Shown piece after piece: positions 12,316-23,246 of a stretch of DNA of 64,000 nt. A program made the translations under genes and the position numbers. The notes beneath the pieces were generated by a model. That model made no database searches. It was not told the origin of the DNA and worked only from the letters and a program-made list of their open reading frames with translations. Numbering within the stretch: position 1 is the stretch's first letter; each line of letters opens with the position of its first letter. The DNA comes from Chlamydomonas reinhardtii (lineage: Eukaryota > Chlorophyta > Chlorophyceae > Chlamydomonadales > Chlamydomonadaceae). Location of the stretch: contig NC_057009.1 of NCBI RefSeq assembly GCF_000002595.2, forward strand, positions 3,459,279 through 3,523,278, read 5' to 3'.

Positions 12316-12518
12316 GCGCGCGTCTTGGCGTCCCCCAAGCTTGGCACTGGCCTGCACGCCTGCTGCGGATGCATGTTGTGTGGGGCGCTGCTTTGTGGAG
12401 CAAGCCTACTAGAGCTAGAGTAGGCCGACGGCGCTGCAAGCGGCACGCCCCTGGGGTCCAGAGCAGGGTGTTCGTTCTCCACGTCACTGGCTCGTGAACT
12501 GCGTCAGCAGGTCCCTCT

Positions 12519-12523
12519 TGTAA
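12519..12523 (+). terminator. TGTAA polyadenylation signal of the selenoprotein gene
   Basis: This is the algal-type TGTAA signal, about 665 nt after the stop codon and downstream of the SECIS-like fold, as required. A second TGTAA at 12628-12632 is an alternative. Confidence 0.5.
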
Positions 12524-12649
12524 CCAATGCAATCTTTGTGGCAACCAGGGGAGGTGCGAACCAAGCTGCGGCTGTGCCACTGACGAGCTGCTTTGCAGTG
12601 TCGTCGCCGTGACCAGCTCCCCAGCATTGTAAGCTGCTGCGCCCCAGTG

Positions 12650-13940
12650 CTGCTGCTCATGTCCTTGCCCCTGTGCCCCATCATTCTTTCACCCCATTGG
12701 CCGTGGAATCAGATAGTCTTTTCGCATCTTCATCATTACGGATTCCCAGCTCCACCAGTATCGAGTCCGCGCGAACAGCAGCGCACAAAAGGCCAGGCAC
12801 ATCCCAGTCAAGCGCCTCCCTCGCATGATGTGTGCACCATGCACCGGCCCCAGCCAAGCAGCGCATCCTGCACACGGCGCAACTGCTTATCAAGCACGTA
12901 CGCACACATGCACCGCCACCCACACCTCCGCCACGCCCAGGCCCCGTTCTGAGTGTTGTTGAAACTGACAAAACATTACGCACCCCGTACTCCGTACTCG
13001 TACATACGCCAAGTCCCGTGGACCCTGTGCCAGCTTTGCAGGTCCAAAGCATACGTGGCGGGCCCATCTCGCGTCGTGCTCCCAAAGCCGCCACAGCAGT
13101 ACGGTACTTGCCCCCCTCCAACGTGTCTCGGTTGCGATTGCGCAGCTAGCTAACTCCGAACACAACACACACAGCACACCTATCGCTTTTCCAATCAATT
13201 GTAACTGTCAGTTCACTCTGACTAACACCGCTACCGTCGCTCGTTGTCCGGCCGTTCACACACCGATACTAGGCCCAATACGCGTAAAAGGCCACAATTC
13301 TGTCCGGAGCCACCCAAAGCACCCGGTCTGCCTTTTGCCCATCTGCACTCTGCATCACAACGTCACCGCCCCCTCCGCGCGACAGCTGCAGCCCCCGTCG
13401 CTCAGCAGCAACATCAAGCAGCCCGGCCAAACAACCCCGGCCGGCTGGGAGGGACGCTGCAGCGCCCATTGGCTGCTCCTGACGGCCCTTGCTGCGCGAG
13501 CTCTTGCTGCATCCCAGACATCGTTGCCAGCTTCGCCAGCCCTGACAGGCGGGCTCAATCCGGGCCCACGCCGCAGCGTGGGCCCAGCCGCCGCGTTGCA
13601 ACCCAACAGGCGGGCCGGCCTTGGCGTGGGCCCGTACCGACTGCCAGAGCACGCCGCCCGTGCGCCCACTGCTGTCTGCGCGCGGGAGCCGGCGGCGGCC
13701 GCCAGTGAGCCCCAACGCCGCCGGGTCCGCCTCCGCCCCCCTGTTGCCGCGCCGCCACTGTCCACCCCACCGCTGCTGCCGCCTCCATCCCATGGCCACC
13801 GCCCCGCCGCTCCACCGCTCCTCCAGCAGCTCCTCCCGCGCTCCCGTCGGCACCACCCGCCGCTGCCGCTGCCCACCGACGCCACTGCCCCCGCCAACGT
13901 CGCTGCCGCCGCCGCCGCCGCTCCAGCCGGCCACTGTTGC
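12650..13940. other. Convergent intergenic region between selenoprotein and RAE1 genes
   Basis: No gene is supported. The right part (about 13240-13940) is the presumed 3'UTR of the minus-strand RAE1 gene and contains GCC/CCG-rich runs near 13735-13930. These create long open frames on both strands without recognisable protein content. No clear minus-strand polyadenylation signal (TTACA) was found. Confidence 0.45.
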
Positions 13941-14999
13941 TTACTTGCGGCCGGCGGTGGGCTGCTTGGGCTTGGGCTTGACCTCGTCCTCCTTACACGA
14001 GTGCAGCATGATGTATGGCTTCATGGTGGTGGGGTTGTACTCGGCGTAGCCCTTGCTCCAGTCGTAGCTGAGCGCGTAGCCGTAGATGAGGCCGGTGCGG
14101 TCGAAGGCGCCGCAGGTGATGGGTGCGGGCTGGCCGTTGGGGTACATGGCCTTGGCCTGCGCCTTCAGGCGCTGCTTGGAGTCCTTGTCCCAGAAGTTGT
14201 AGGTGCCGTCGGAGCCGGCGGTGACAAATGTGCCGTACTGGTTGTGGAAGGACATGGTGTTGACCGAGTAGATGTCGGTCTCCAGGCGGTGGCACTTGAA
14301 GGTGAAGTTCTTGTCCTTCTGGTCCTGCTCGCTGAGGTGCGACACCGCGACGCGGCCCTCGATGGAGCCGACCAGGAACCCCTTTTTGTCTGGGAACACC
14401 GCGACGCAGCGCGTCTGCCATTTTAGCTGCGACGCGAGCGTCTTGATCTGCTGCGGCTGGTTTACAAACAGCGCGTGCAGGCTGCGGTCCGCCGTGCCGA
14501 TGACCAGCAGGTCCTCCCGCAAGTCCATCGCGTACACCCGCTCCGGCAGCTGCCCCGTGTGCGCTGGCGTCGGCGAGCGAGTGTCCCAGTAGCGGAACGT
14601 CTTGTCCCAGGACCCGGTGATGAGCAAGTTCATCTGCGGGCACCACGCCACGGCCTTGACGGGGGCGTCGTGCATCGCCACCTGCACCGCCTGGTTGCTG
14701 GCCAGGTCCCACAGCCGGACCGCCTTGTCGCAGCCCGCCAGGAAAATGCCGCTGCCGTCATTCTTCCAGGCGCTCGCTAGCACTGGCTGAGTGCCAGCGT
14801 TCTGCGCCTTGGCAAAGGTTTGCCCTTGCTGGTTGTATTGCCACACGTAGGCGCTGTTGTTCCATGACGTGACAGCAAAGAAGTCACTCGTTGGGCTAAA
14901 CGTCAGGCTGCTGATGGAATCCATGTCGCCTGGCGCCGGCACCTCCAAATCGCCATTCGGGTTGTGCGCAGGCTTCGCCTGGGCCTGGGCTCCAAACAT
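13941..14999 (-). CDS. RAE1: RAE1/Gle2-type WD40 mRNA-export and spindle factor
   Basis: A single uninterrupted frame of 352 aa starts at the ATG at 14999. The N-terminus (MFGAQAQ...) is followed by DLEVPAPGDMDSISSLTFSP, the characteristic entry to the first blade of RAE1, and by seven WD40 blades: AYVWQY, AVRLWDL, GSWDKTFRYWD, the ERVYAMDLREDLLVIGTADR blade, GSIEGRVAVSH and the SDGTYNFWDKDSKQRLK blade with AITCGAFDRTG-like entry. It ends with a Lys/Pro tail. RAE1 binds the GLEBS segment of Nup98 at the nuclear pore and helps export mRNA. It also acts in spindle assembly. Length matches the family (about 350-370). It is intronless, unlike every clearly identified neighbour, so it could be an old retrocopy that kept function. 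It is divergent to the carboxylase gene on its right. Confidence 0.93.
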   Translation of the reverse strand: MFGAQAQAKPAHNPNGDLEVPAPGDMDSISSLTFSPTSDFFAVTSWNNSAYVWQYNQQGQTFAKAQNAGTQPVLASAWKNDGSGIFLAGCDKAVRLWDLASNQAVQVAMHDAPVKAVAWCPQMNLLITGSWDKTFRYWDTRSPTPAHTGQLPERVYAMDLREDLLVIGTADRSLHALFVNQPQQIKTLASQLKWQTRCVAVFPDKKGFLVGSIEGRVAVSHLSEQDQKDKNFTFKCHRLETDIYSVNTMSFHNQYGTFVTAGSDGTYNFWDKDSKQRLKAQAKAMYPNGQPAPITCGAFDRTGLIYGYALSYDWSKGYAEYNPTTMKPYIMLHSCKEDEVKPKPKQPTAGRK

Positions 15000-15762
15000 G
15001 GTTGTCTAGTTCACTCAAATGACGCAAACTAAAGAGTAAAGGGAAGGGCTCCGGGGCCCAAGCCCGCGAAGGTCACGATCTTAAACCAGTTCCGGTCCTC
15101 GAGAACAAGTTGTTATAGGGGTGTAGATATTAGCACTGTAACAATGCAGCTTAAGGGTGCAGGGGCGAAACAAATGATACCTAGCTAGTTTTGGGCCATT
15201 TGGCGGGAGGGCGGGAGCACCAGCCTAGCCCAATGCAGGACGCGCGGCCGCTGCGGGCCCGCCAGCGCCCGGCGATGCCGTCCGCGACAACCGCACCGCA
15301 CCCAATCACCATAGGCAAGCAGACTCGTGCATGTAGCATTAACAGTGAAGCAAGTACGCTCGCGGGGTGGGGCACTGGAAAGCCTTTGACCATGGAGGGA
15401 TGTCCTCGGCATTAGGACTTGGCCAGGTGCATCCCATAAACGCTTTTGCATGTTTCCACTGGCTTATTGCGGCACACTCGGAGCTCATCGTATGCTGCAG
15501 CGGGCCTTGGGGGTGTGGGAGCCGCCGATGGGGGGGGCGGGGTGACGGACAAGACTGTAGGCACGGCACGGATGCGCCCGATGCAGTGACACGGCGGACT
15601 CCAGGTCAGCTCTCGAACCCCACGGCGAGTCTCCTACTCCTGCAACATCTCGGTGCAAACCACAACGATACTAAATAGCATTATTCCCGCGACTTGGTGC
15701 AAGTAGGGTCGCGACGAGAAAACGCGCGCCAGTAGTAGAGGAAAAGTCGCGGAGCTTGCGAA
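15000..15762. promoter_or_regulatory. Divergent promoter region between RAE1 and the MCC alpha gene
   Basis: This 763-bp interval lies between the two start codons and should hold both promoters and 5'UTRs. No convincing TATA box or other named site was recognised. Confidence 0.45.
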
Positions 15763-17548
15763 ATGCAACCCGGGGCCTGGCTGCTAGGGCTATCGGCCCT
15801 AAGACGCCAGGGATCGTCCACACGGCACCGCACGCAAGCGTTGCTGTGCCGCGCGCGGCTGTCGCAAGCGAATGCATCGTCAGCCCCGAGCCCTAGGCCG
15901 CTGCTCGCGGCGCTGGGCTTCGCTACCTCCGCAACGGACCCCTCGCCAATGGTGAAAAAGCTTCTAGTAGCCAACCGCGGTGAAATCGCTTGCCGCATCC
16001 TCAGCACGGCCCGGAAGCTCGGCGTCCCAACTGTCGCGGTCTACAGCGAAGCAGACCGGCGCGCCAAACACGTGGAGTTGGCGGATGAAAGCTTCTGCAT
16101 TGGCGCCGCGGCGGCACGTGACAGCTACCTGCGGTGAGTGCTGGGTTCCTGGGGAGCAGCCGTGTAGTATGTGTGTGTGCGTGTGTGTGTGCGGAGTGTC
16201 TGTGTGAGACGGCAGTGAAGGCGGGGGGTCGGGTTGGGTAAGGTGATGCGCTACCCCTCGCTACCGTGTTTCTCCTGCATCAACGTGCGCCCTTTGCTTC
16301 CCCTGCCCACTCCCATCCCCATCCCTCCCTCCCAACTGCACTCCCCCTCTTCCTCTTCCCCCTCCCTCCCCCCTTCCCTTCCCCAACACCCCAACCCCGC
16401 AGCGCCGACGCCATCCTGGACGCGGCCCGGCGCTCTGGCGCCGACTCGGTGCACCCCGGCTACGGCTTCCTCAGTGAGAACGCCGCCTTCGCCGAGGCCT
16501 GCGCCGCTGCCGGGCTGGCCTTCGTGGGGCCGCCCGCTGAGGCCATTCGCGCCATGGGAAACAAGAGCCGAGCCAAAGAGATCATGCAGGTGTGTGTGTG
16601 GGGAGCGTGTGTGTGGATGCGTGGAGGGGGGAGGCTAGGAAGGGGCTGGCCCCGCCTGTAGCACACAAGGCAACGCCACACACAGGCGCACGCGCATACG
16701 GTGCCCTTTAACCTCGTGCTTTCCTAACGCACTACGCAGGCGGCGGGTGTGCCAGTGGTCCCCGGCTACCACGGCGACGACCAGAGCGAGGAGCGGTGAG
16801 GGGAGGGCGAGGGGGGGAGAGCTGGGGAGGAGGGCTGGGGGCCGGACGAAGAGGATGCGCTTTTGTCCTACACGAGAGTTCTGATCTTGTCGAGCTCACC
16901 TTAGGACACAGCAAGTTGGCAAGGCTTACTGGCGACTGATATGGCAGCAGTGGATGCCCGGCGAGGAGCCGCCGCACCCAATATTTCGAAACACCCCTCT
17001 CCACCCTGCCAAGTTTGCTTCTGATACGTTATCACTCATTGAAAACAACGCGAACCACCCTCCTTTCACTTCTTCATCAATCATGAATGTAACCCCCGCC
17101 CTGCCGCTCCCCGTGCCGCGCCTTGTCCCCCACAGCCTTGTGGCGGAGGCGGGCCGTGTGGGCTATCCGCTGCTGGTCAAGGCGGTCAGCGGCGGCGGCG
17201 GCAAGGGCATGAAGCTGGCCACGGGGCCCCACGACCTCTGGGAGGCCATCACGTGGGTGGTGCGGGGTGGGGGGAGGTGGGGGACGGGAGGTGGGGCGAG
17301 GGCAGGGAAAACTAGAGGGAGCCGGAAATGTCAGTGCGCCCCCCTTGTCCGCCCCCTGCCTCTCCCCTCTCCCTCCCTCCCTCTCACCCCCAAACCCCCT
17401 TGTCCCGCCTGCCTCCCCCGTGCCTCCGCCCTCAGCTCTGCGCGGCGCGAGGCGCTGGCCTCCTTCAGCGACGACCGGCTGTTGCTGGAGCGCTACATAC
17501 AGCGGCCCCGACACGTGGAGGTGCAGGTGGGCGCGGTGTGCAATGCAC

Positions 17549-17622
<74 letters not shown>

Positions 17623-18318
17623 CTGGAGCGAAAACCCTTGCCCCGTGCATCTCCCGGATTGATTGTTGACAACCCTCTGTCAGCATCACGAGTCAGCACC
17701 ACAACCACCGCCCTACCCCACCCTACCCCACCCCACCCTCTCCCACCCCACCCCACCCTCTCCCACCCTCTCCGTTCAGGTGTTTGCCGACGGGCACGGC
17801 GGCGCCGTGTACCTGTTTGACCGCGACTGCTCGGTGCAACGCCGCCACCAGAAGATCATCGAGGAGGCGCCCGCGCCCGGGCTGCCCGAGGAGTTCCACA
17901 GGTGCGTGGGTGTGGGTGGACACACGCAGCCACACCACAGCCGGCCGGTGCTGCCGCTGCAGACCTGACGGCGGCCAGCAGCTAGCTAGCAGCAGAAGGC
18001 AGTTCCACTCGCTGCGCATGATCAGGCCGCACAAGCCGTCTCACGCATGTCCTCTTGCTCACTTGCCCTCTCACACATACGCCCCCACCTCACCCCACAC
18101 GCCCTCACACCGACGGACATACACACACACATATGCCCTCACACCCACACCCACACCACACACCCACACCCACACCACACATACACACACACACGCACAC
18201 GCTCCCAACCACACGCGCCCAGGCACATCGGCGAGGCGGCCGTGCGCGCCGCCCGAGCCGTGGGCTACCGCAACGCCGGCACTGTGGAGTTCATCGTGGA
18301 CACCGACAGCGCGGAACA

Positions 18319-18351
<33 letters not shown>

Positions 18352-20007
18352 GCAGGTGCGAGGTCGGGGGAGGGGGAAATGGGGGGGGTTGTAGATACCA
18401 GCCCAAACTAAAACCGAACCAAGCTAAAACGAGCGGAGCACAGGCAGAGGCAACAGTTGCAAGTGATAATGAAAATGGGATGGCGGCCGAGGCGTCGGGG
18501 GATTGAGGCGGCAAGGGCGAGTGTGTGTGCGTGTGTGTTTTGGGGGGCCTCGGGGCAGCAGTTCTATTTCATGGAGGTGAACACATAGCTGCAGGTGTGG
18601 CAGGGGCTGGCCGACTGGCTGGCCGGCAGGCAGGCGGTGGGCACAGAAAGGTGCCGGGCAGTGGGCGGAAGGGTTTTGCCAAGGGGGTTTCCTCGCTGCC
18701 ACGCTGATCACGTGGGCACCCGCACCCCGCGCGCCGCAGGTTGAGCACCCCGTGTCGGAGGCCATCACGGGCCAGGACTTTGTGGCGTGGCAGCTGTGCG
18801 TGGCGGCGGGCGGCGCCCTGCCGCGCAGCCAGCAGCAGCTGCAGGTGCGCGGGCACGCCTTCGAGGCGCGCATCTACGCGGAGAGCCCCCGCAACAACTT
18901 CCTGCCGGGTGGGTGGCGCGCGTGTCGCCGTGTCGTTTCGCGTGTCGTGCATGAGAGAGATGGGGGTTCGGGTTGCCCGCGCCCAACCAAGTAGGCCGCA
19001 ATAGTCAAGGGAGAGGGAGGGCATGCTGTGTTGGGGAGGGGCGGACAAGGAAGTCGATCGTGCCACGCGTGTGTGTTTCGTGTGTGCTTTGGGAGGAGGC
19101 TAAGGGTAGGGGTCCGGTGCCGGGGTGCTTGTTACACCGTATGCAGTGCCGCACGGCTTTGCCCGACTGCTGTCGCCCCATTGTGTGTGACCCACGCGAC
19201 CCATGCGGAGCCTGAATGTGGCGCGTGTTTGCGTCTGCGTCTGGGTCTGCCCGGCACACAGGCGCGGGCACGGTGCGGCGGTGGCGCACGCCGGCAGCTG
19301 CCGTGACGTTTGCCAACGCCCCCGTGCGCGTGGACAGCGGCGTGCGGGAGGTGAGGGGATGTGTGGGGCAGGGAGCAGCAGCCCGTGTGTGAATAGCATT
19401 GTGGAGACAGTTTGGGGGCGGTGATGATGAGGCGGGAAGGGGGGTAGGGAGCGACTCGGGCATACGGGGGAAGCAGGCGTGGGAAGCAGGAGGACGCGAG
19501 TGCTTTCTGTCTGTCTGTGTGTCTGTATGTTTCCGTGTGTACGGCACCGCACCTGGCTACCTACCGCCTCTCCGCCCACCTTCCTACTTGCTTTCTACCT
19601 GCCTGCACTTGCATCTTCACCCTGCCTCTGCCCTGCCTCTGTCCCCCTGCCCTGGCCCCTGCCCCTGCGTCTGCCTGCCTGCCTCTGCCCCCTGCCGCAG
19701 GGCGACGCGGTGGGCACCTTTTACGACCCCATGATTGCCAAGCTGGTCACACACGGCCCCGACCGCGCCACAGCACTGGCGGCGCTGGTGGAGGCACTCA
19801 AACAGACGCAGGTGCGCGGCATTTTTAACATGTGTTAAAGTACACTAACACATGTGTGTGGTAAAGAGCACAAAAACTAACATGTGTGTGTTTGAGTGTG
19901 TATGAGAGCACGTGCGTGCGACACGTTTGCGCGTGAATCTGGTTGATAGTTTGTGCGCTCTCACTTCTGCCTATCCTCCCACTCACGCTGCCAACACCCT
20001 GCCCACG

Positions 20008-20054
<47 letters not shown>

Positions 20055-22117
20055 CCCTCCACATTCACCTCCTTCACACACACACACACCGTGTGCGTGC
20101 CCCCCCCCCAGGTTGCCGGCCTGCCCACCAACATCCCCTTCCTGCTGCGCCTGGCCACCCACCCCGACTTCGCCGCTGCCACCCGCTCTGAGCTCACCAC
20201 CGCCTTCATAGCGCGGCACAGGGACACACTGCTTGCGCCGCAGCCCGTGCCAGACGAGGTGGGTGGGTGTGTAACGGAGCACAAGAAAGGAAGTACGGTA
20301 CGCAGGATTAAACTTGCGATGCTGTGCGATGCTCGCGGTGTTTGTGGGACGGGGCTCACTGTCAAAGCCCAGCGAATAGGTCCCATCCCTGCGGAGAGGC
20401 CAGTGGGGAGAGGGAGGGGACTGGGGCATTTGCATGTCGGTACAAGTAAGCACTCTCAAACACCGTCACAAAGCTGCCCCTTGCGCTGTGTCATGTCATG
20501 CCGGGCACACCACCACACACCAAACACACAGGTGGCGGCGCTGGCGGCTGTGGCCCGACATCTGCTGGCGGTGCGGCAGCAGGCGGAGGCGGAGGCGGCG
20601 CAGGGCCTGTCAGCCCGTCTGGGGCCCTGGGGCAACGCCGGTGGCGCCGGTGGCGCCGGCGACAGCTGGCGGCTGTGGCACAACCACCGGCGCGCCTACA
20701 GCCTGAGGCACGCTGAGGGCGGTGCGGGCGGCGCGGAGGCGGCCGGCGCCGAGCTGCACCTGGCGCTGACGGTGCTGGGCGGTGGCGACTTCATGGTGGG
20801 TGGGCTTTCTCGCGCATTGAAAAATTTGTTGTGGCTGCCTGAGATTGCTGTGAAGGATGGTCAAAGGGCCTGAGGTACTAAGATGTTGCTGGTTGGGTTG
20901 GCAAGACGTGGTAATGGGTCGGACACTCGCACCTCGAACTCCTGCGTACCACCCCACTTAGTGTGTACTCACTCCCGCTCTGCATGGGCGTCTATCCCCC
21001 CTTTCGCTGTACTCGGGCATGCAACCCCGCCCCGGCACCCCTGCAGGTGGAGCGGACCTCGGCCTCCCTCGAGGCCGCGGCGGAGGCGGAGGCTGCCAAG
21101 GCGGCCGCCGCCAAAGCACACGAACACCACCACCATCATCATCACGGGCACAAGCACGCCTCGCACACATCACCTTCCTCTGCTACCGCCACCGCTACTG
21201 CTGCTGCTGCTGCTACTGCCGCTACACCTGCGGGGCTGCGCGTGCGCGGCGCCAGCCTGTCACCTGACGGTGGCCGGGTGGTGGCGGAGGTGGGCGGGCG
21301 GCGGCTGGAGGCGGCGGTGCTGGGCAGTGCGGCGGCGGGCGGCGGCGGCGGCGTGCCGGTTGAGCACACACTGGACCTGTGGCTGAACGACGGCGAACAC
21401 TTCCACTTCACGTGCGTGCTGGGAGATAGGAATTGGAAAATGGGGAGTGGGATTGGAAAATGGGGAGTGGGGAAGGGTAGTGAGAAAGGGAAAGGGGTGG
21501 GAGGCTTGCGCGTGGATGAAAGGATGCCCAGATGGGCGCATGCTCTTGTGTGAGTGTCCTGCGATCTGAGTCTCTGAGACTTGCCAGAATGCTCTCTCTC
21601 TCTGGTGCCGGGGTGACGCAGGTGGCCCGAGGCCACATGGAGTCGCAAGGCGGGCGCGGGTGCCGGCGGCGCGGCGGGCGGCAGCGTGGCGGCGCCCATG
21701 CCGGGGCGCGTGGTGGCGGTGATGGTGGCGGAGGGCGACGCCGTCAAAGCAGGTGTGCGCCCGCGTGCTGCTGCAGACTCCTTACCGAATGTTTCTGCGC
21801 GTGGCTTTAAAACGCCGCCGCATGCGTGTGCACAACAGCACCAACCGAAGCCAAAATGCACACGACGCCCCAACCCCAACCCCAAGTACAAGTATCGTGT
21901 TGCGTGCGCAGGCGCGCCGCTGGTGGCCCTGGAGGCGATGAAGATGGAGCACAGGGTTGTGGCGCCGCGCGCGGGAGTGGTGGAGTCGGTGCTGGCGGCT
22001 CCAGGTCAGCAGGTGGCTCAGGGGCAGGTGATGGTGGTCATGCGGCCGGAGGGGCAGGCGGCGGCGGCGGCAGGGGGCAAGGAGGCGGCGGCGGGCAAGG
22101 AGGTGGCGGCGGCGTGA
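15763..22117 (+). CDS. MCCA: 3-methylcrotonyl-CoA carboxylase, biotin-carrying alpha subunit, mitochondrial
   Basis: Exons 15763-16133, 16403-16589, 16740-16795, 17136-17252, 17436-17526, 17780-17901, 18223-18355, 18740-18908, 19262-19350, 19701-19811, 20112-20258, 20532-20795, 21047-21411, 21622-21752 and 21912-22117 give 852 aa. An Arg/Ser/Ala-rich presequence of about 60 residues precedes [15 protein letters not shown], the start of biotin carboxylase. Then come [16 protein letters not shown], the ATP-grasp loop [19 protein letters not shown]-like [23 protein letters not shown] and TGQDFVAWQ. The C-terminus is the biotinyl domain with EAMKMEH (biotin on Lys795). The enzyme carboxylates 3-methylcrotonyl-CoA in mitochondrial leucine breakdown, with a separate beta subunit. 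The domain order and the short linker fit MCC better than acetyl-CoA or propionyl-CoA carboxylase. The protein is longer than human MCCC1 (about 725 aa), partly through a His-rich and Ala-rich insertion at residues 640-690. Confidence 0.92.
17547..17619. repeat. (CA)n microsatellite in an MCC alpha intron
   Basis: About 36 CA units with one interruption, lying 20 bp after the donor of the intron at 17527-17779. Confidence 0.97.
18555..18597 (+). pseudogene. Decayed partial copy of an MCC alpha exon inside an intron
   Basis: This stretch of intron 18356-18739 closely repeats the end of the preceding exon (about 18317-18358). Translated, it would read [10 protein letters not shown], then a stop, then LQ, against [13 protein letters not shown] in the real exon. 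The donor-like caggtg is also copied. Including it would end translation, so it is a dead fragment of a local duplication. Confidence 0.8.
20009..20052. repeat. (AC)n microsatellite in an MCC alpha intron
   Basis: About 22 AC units, lying 60 bp before the acceptor at 20111. Confidence 0.97.
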
Positions 22118-22450
22118 GGCAGGATTGGGTTTGGGGTGGCGAAAGTGAGCTTGTGGGCGCGTGGTGTATTGTTTTGCGTACTGGAGGAGCGGAGGCGGTG
22201 GCTGTGGCTGTCCTTTGGTGTGGGTGAGCAAGCTCGTGTCAGGCTCGTCGGCGCTAATGCGGTACTGGGCCTTCACCACAATCGAACAGTTGGTGTTGCA
22301 GGTGGTTGTTTGCCCGTGCCCCCGTACGAAAGGATAAAGCGTCTGAGGGTATAACGCCTTGCTGTACTTTAGCACAACTGTGGAGCTGATATGTTGGCTT
22401 GTTGGGTACGCACGAGGGCTAACAATGGAGAGTGCTGCGGCAACAAGGCA

Positions 22451-22690
22451 GCAACACGAGTGGGGCGCGCCCATTAAAATGGGTCGGGATAGACGAGACG
22501 TGTGCGGACTGGATTGCAGCGCAGAAAGGAGGGAGTGAGATATGCGGAGGTTTTAATTTAGAAAATGCAAGAGTGGCACATGCGTAAAGGGTGGTTTGAG
22601 TTCGAGCTTCGTGGACACGCGACGGGTAAAATAGGAGGGTGTGGGGACGGTGGGCCACGGTTGCGTGCCTCCGCATTGGCAGTAGCGCAC
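22451..22690. repeat. Dispersed repeat R, copy 1
   Basis: The segment begins GCAACACGAGTGGG and ends near GGCAGTAGCGCAC. It closely matches 26475-26722 in the same orientation, with small indels. It has no open frame, no terminal inverted repeats and no recognisable transposase. Confidence 0.9.
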
Positions 22691-22731
22691 GTCAATGGGT
22701 CGGGATAGCTGTGTGTGCGATGGGACAGTGT

Positions 22732-22736
22732 TGTAA
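22732..22736 (+). terminator. Possible TGTAA polyadenylation signal for MCC alpha
   Basis: This is the first TGTAA I found after the MCC alpha stop codon, about 615 nt away and beyond repeat copy 1. If used, the repeat lies inside the 3'UTR. Confidence 0.3.
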
Positions 22737-22836
22737 CGCTGGTACTTCCCGTTCCTGACAACTTCGAAGGGCCTTTTCCCGTCGTTACAAGTGTTTAGGT
22801 CAGGGGTTCCCCTGGTTTAGGTTGGTGAAGTCCCGC

Positions 22837-23135
22837 AGAGTGGGTCGGGATAGCTGAGACGTGTGCGAACTGGACCTCCCAGCTCGACGCGCTGGCTCGC
22901 CCTTTGTGGGAATCAAAATAAGGCGTGGTACGTAGGCGTGGTACATAGTGCAGCAACACCTCCTCCGCCAGCCAAGATGCGTAGGCACGGCAGCTTAGAT
23001 GCCTGGGGCCTGACCACCCGTGCCAGTCAAGATACGTGGACATGGCACCCCAGATATAAGGTTCTAGCCGAGCCAATTGCAGCGCAGAAACTGTAAAAAG
23101 AAGGGACTGAGGTATACGAGAGCTTTTAACAGTAA
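22837..23135. repeat. Dispersed repeat R, copy 2, split by about 200 bp
   Basis: The left part (22837-22871, GGGTCGGGATAGCTGAGACG) and the right part (about 23078-23130, ATTGCAGCGCAGAAA onward) match neighbouring stretches of repeat R, but about 205 bp unrelated to the other copies separates them. This copy lies directly upstream of the unknown gene at 23247, so the repeat may include that gene's promoter. Confidence 0.6.
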
Positions 23136-23246
23136 TCCAACTTGTGGGGACATGTTGGATTCGAATTCCATGCCATGAATATTCTGTCCCTTAATCCCTT
23201 TCCTGCCACTTTCCTGCCACTTTCCTGCCACTCAACCGTCATCACG

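Noticed and set aside
13335-14426. 363-codon plus-strand frame overlapping RAE1
   Set aside because: Its right part is the reverse complement of RAE1 and its left part is a CCG-rich 3'UTR. It shows no domain or splice pattern.
15763-22117. Propionyl-CoA or acetyl-CoA carboxylase instead of MCC alpha
   Set aside because: A single biotin carboxylase plus biotinyl unit of 852 aa with a mitochondrial-type presequence and a short linker domain fits MCC alpha best. Multidomain acetyl-CoA carboxylase is far larger.
23142-23246. N-terminal extension of the unknown gene starting at 23142
   Set aside because: No ATG opens that extension, and the downstream MGATKS start has the properties of a true N-terminus.
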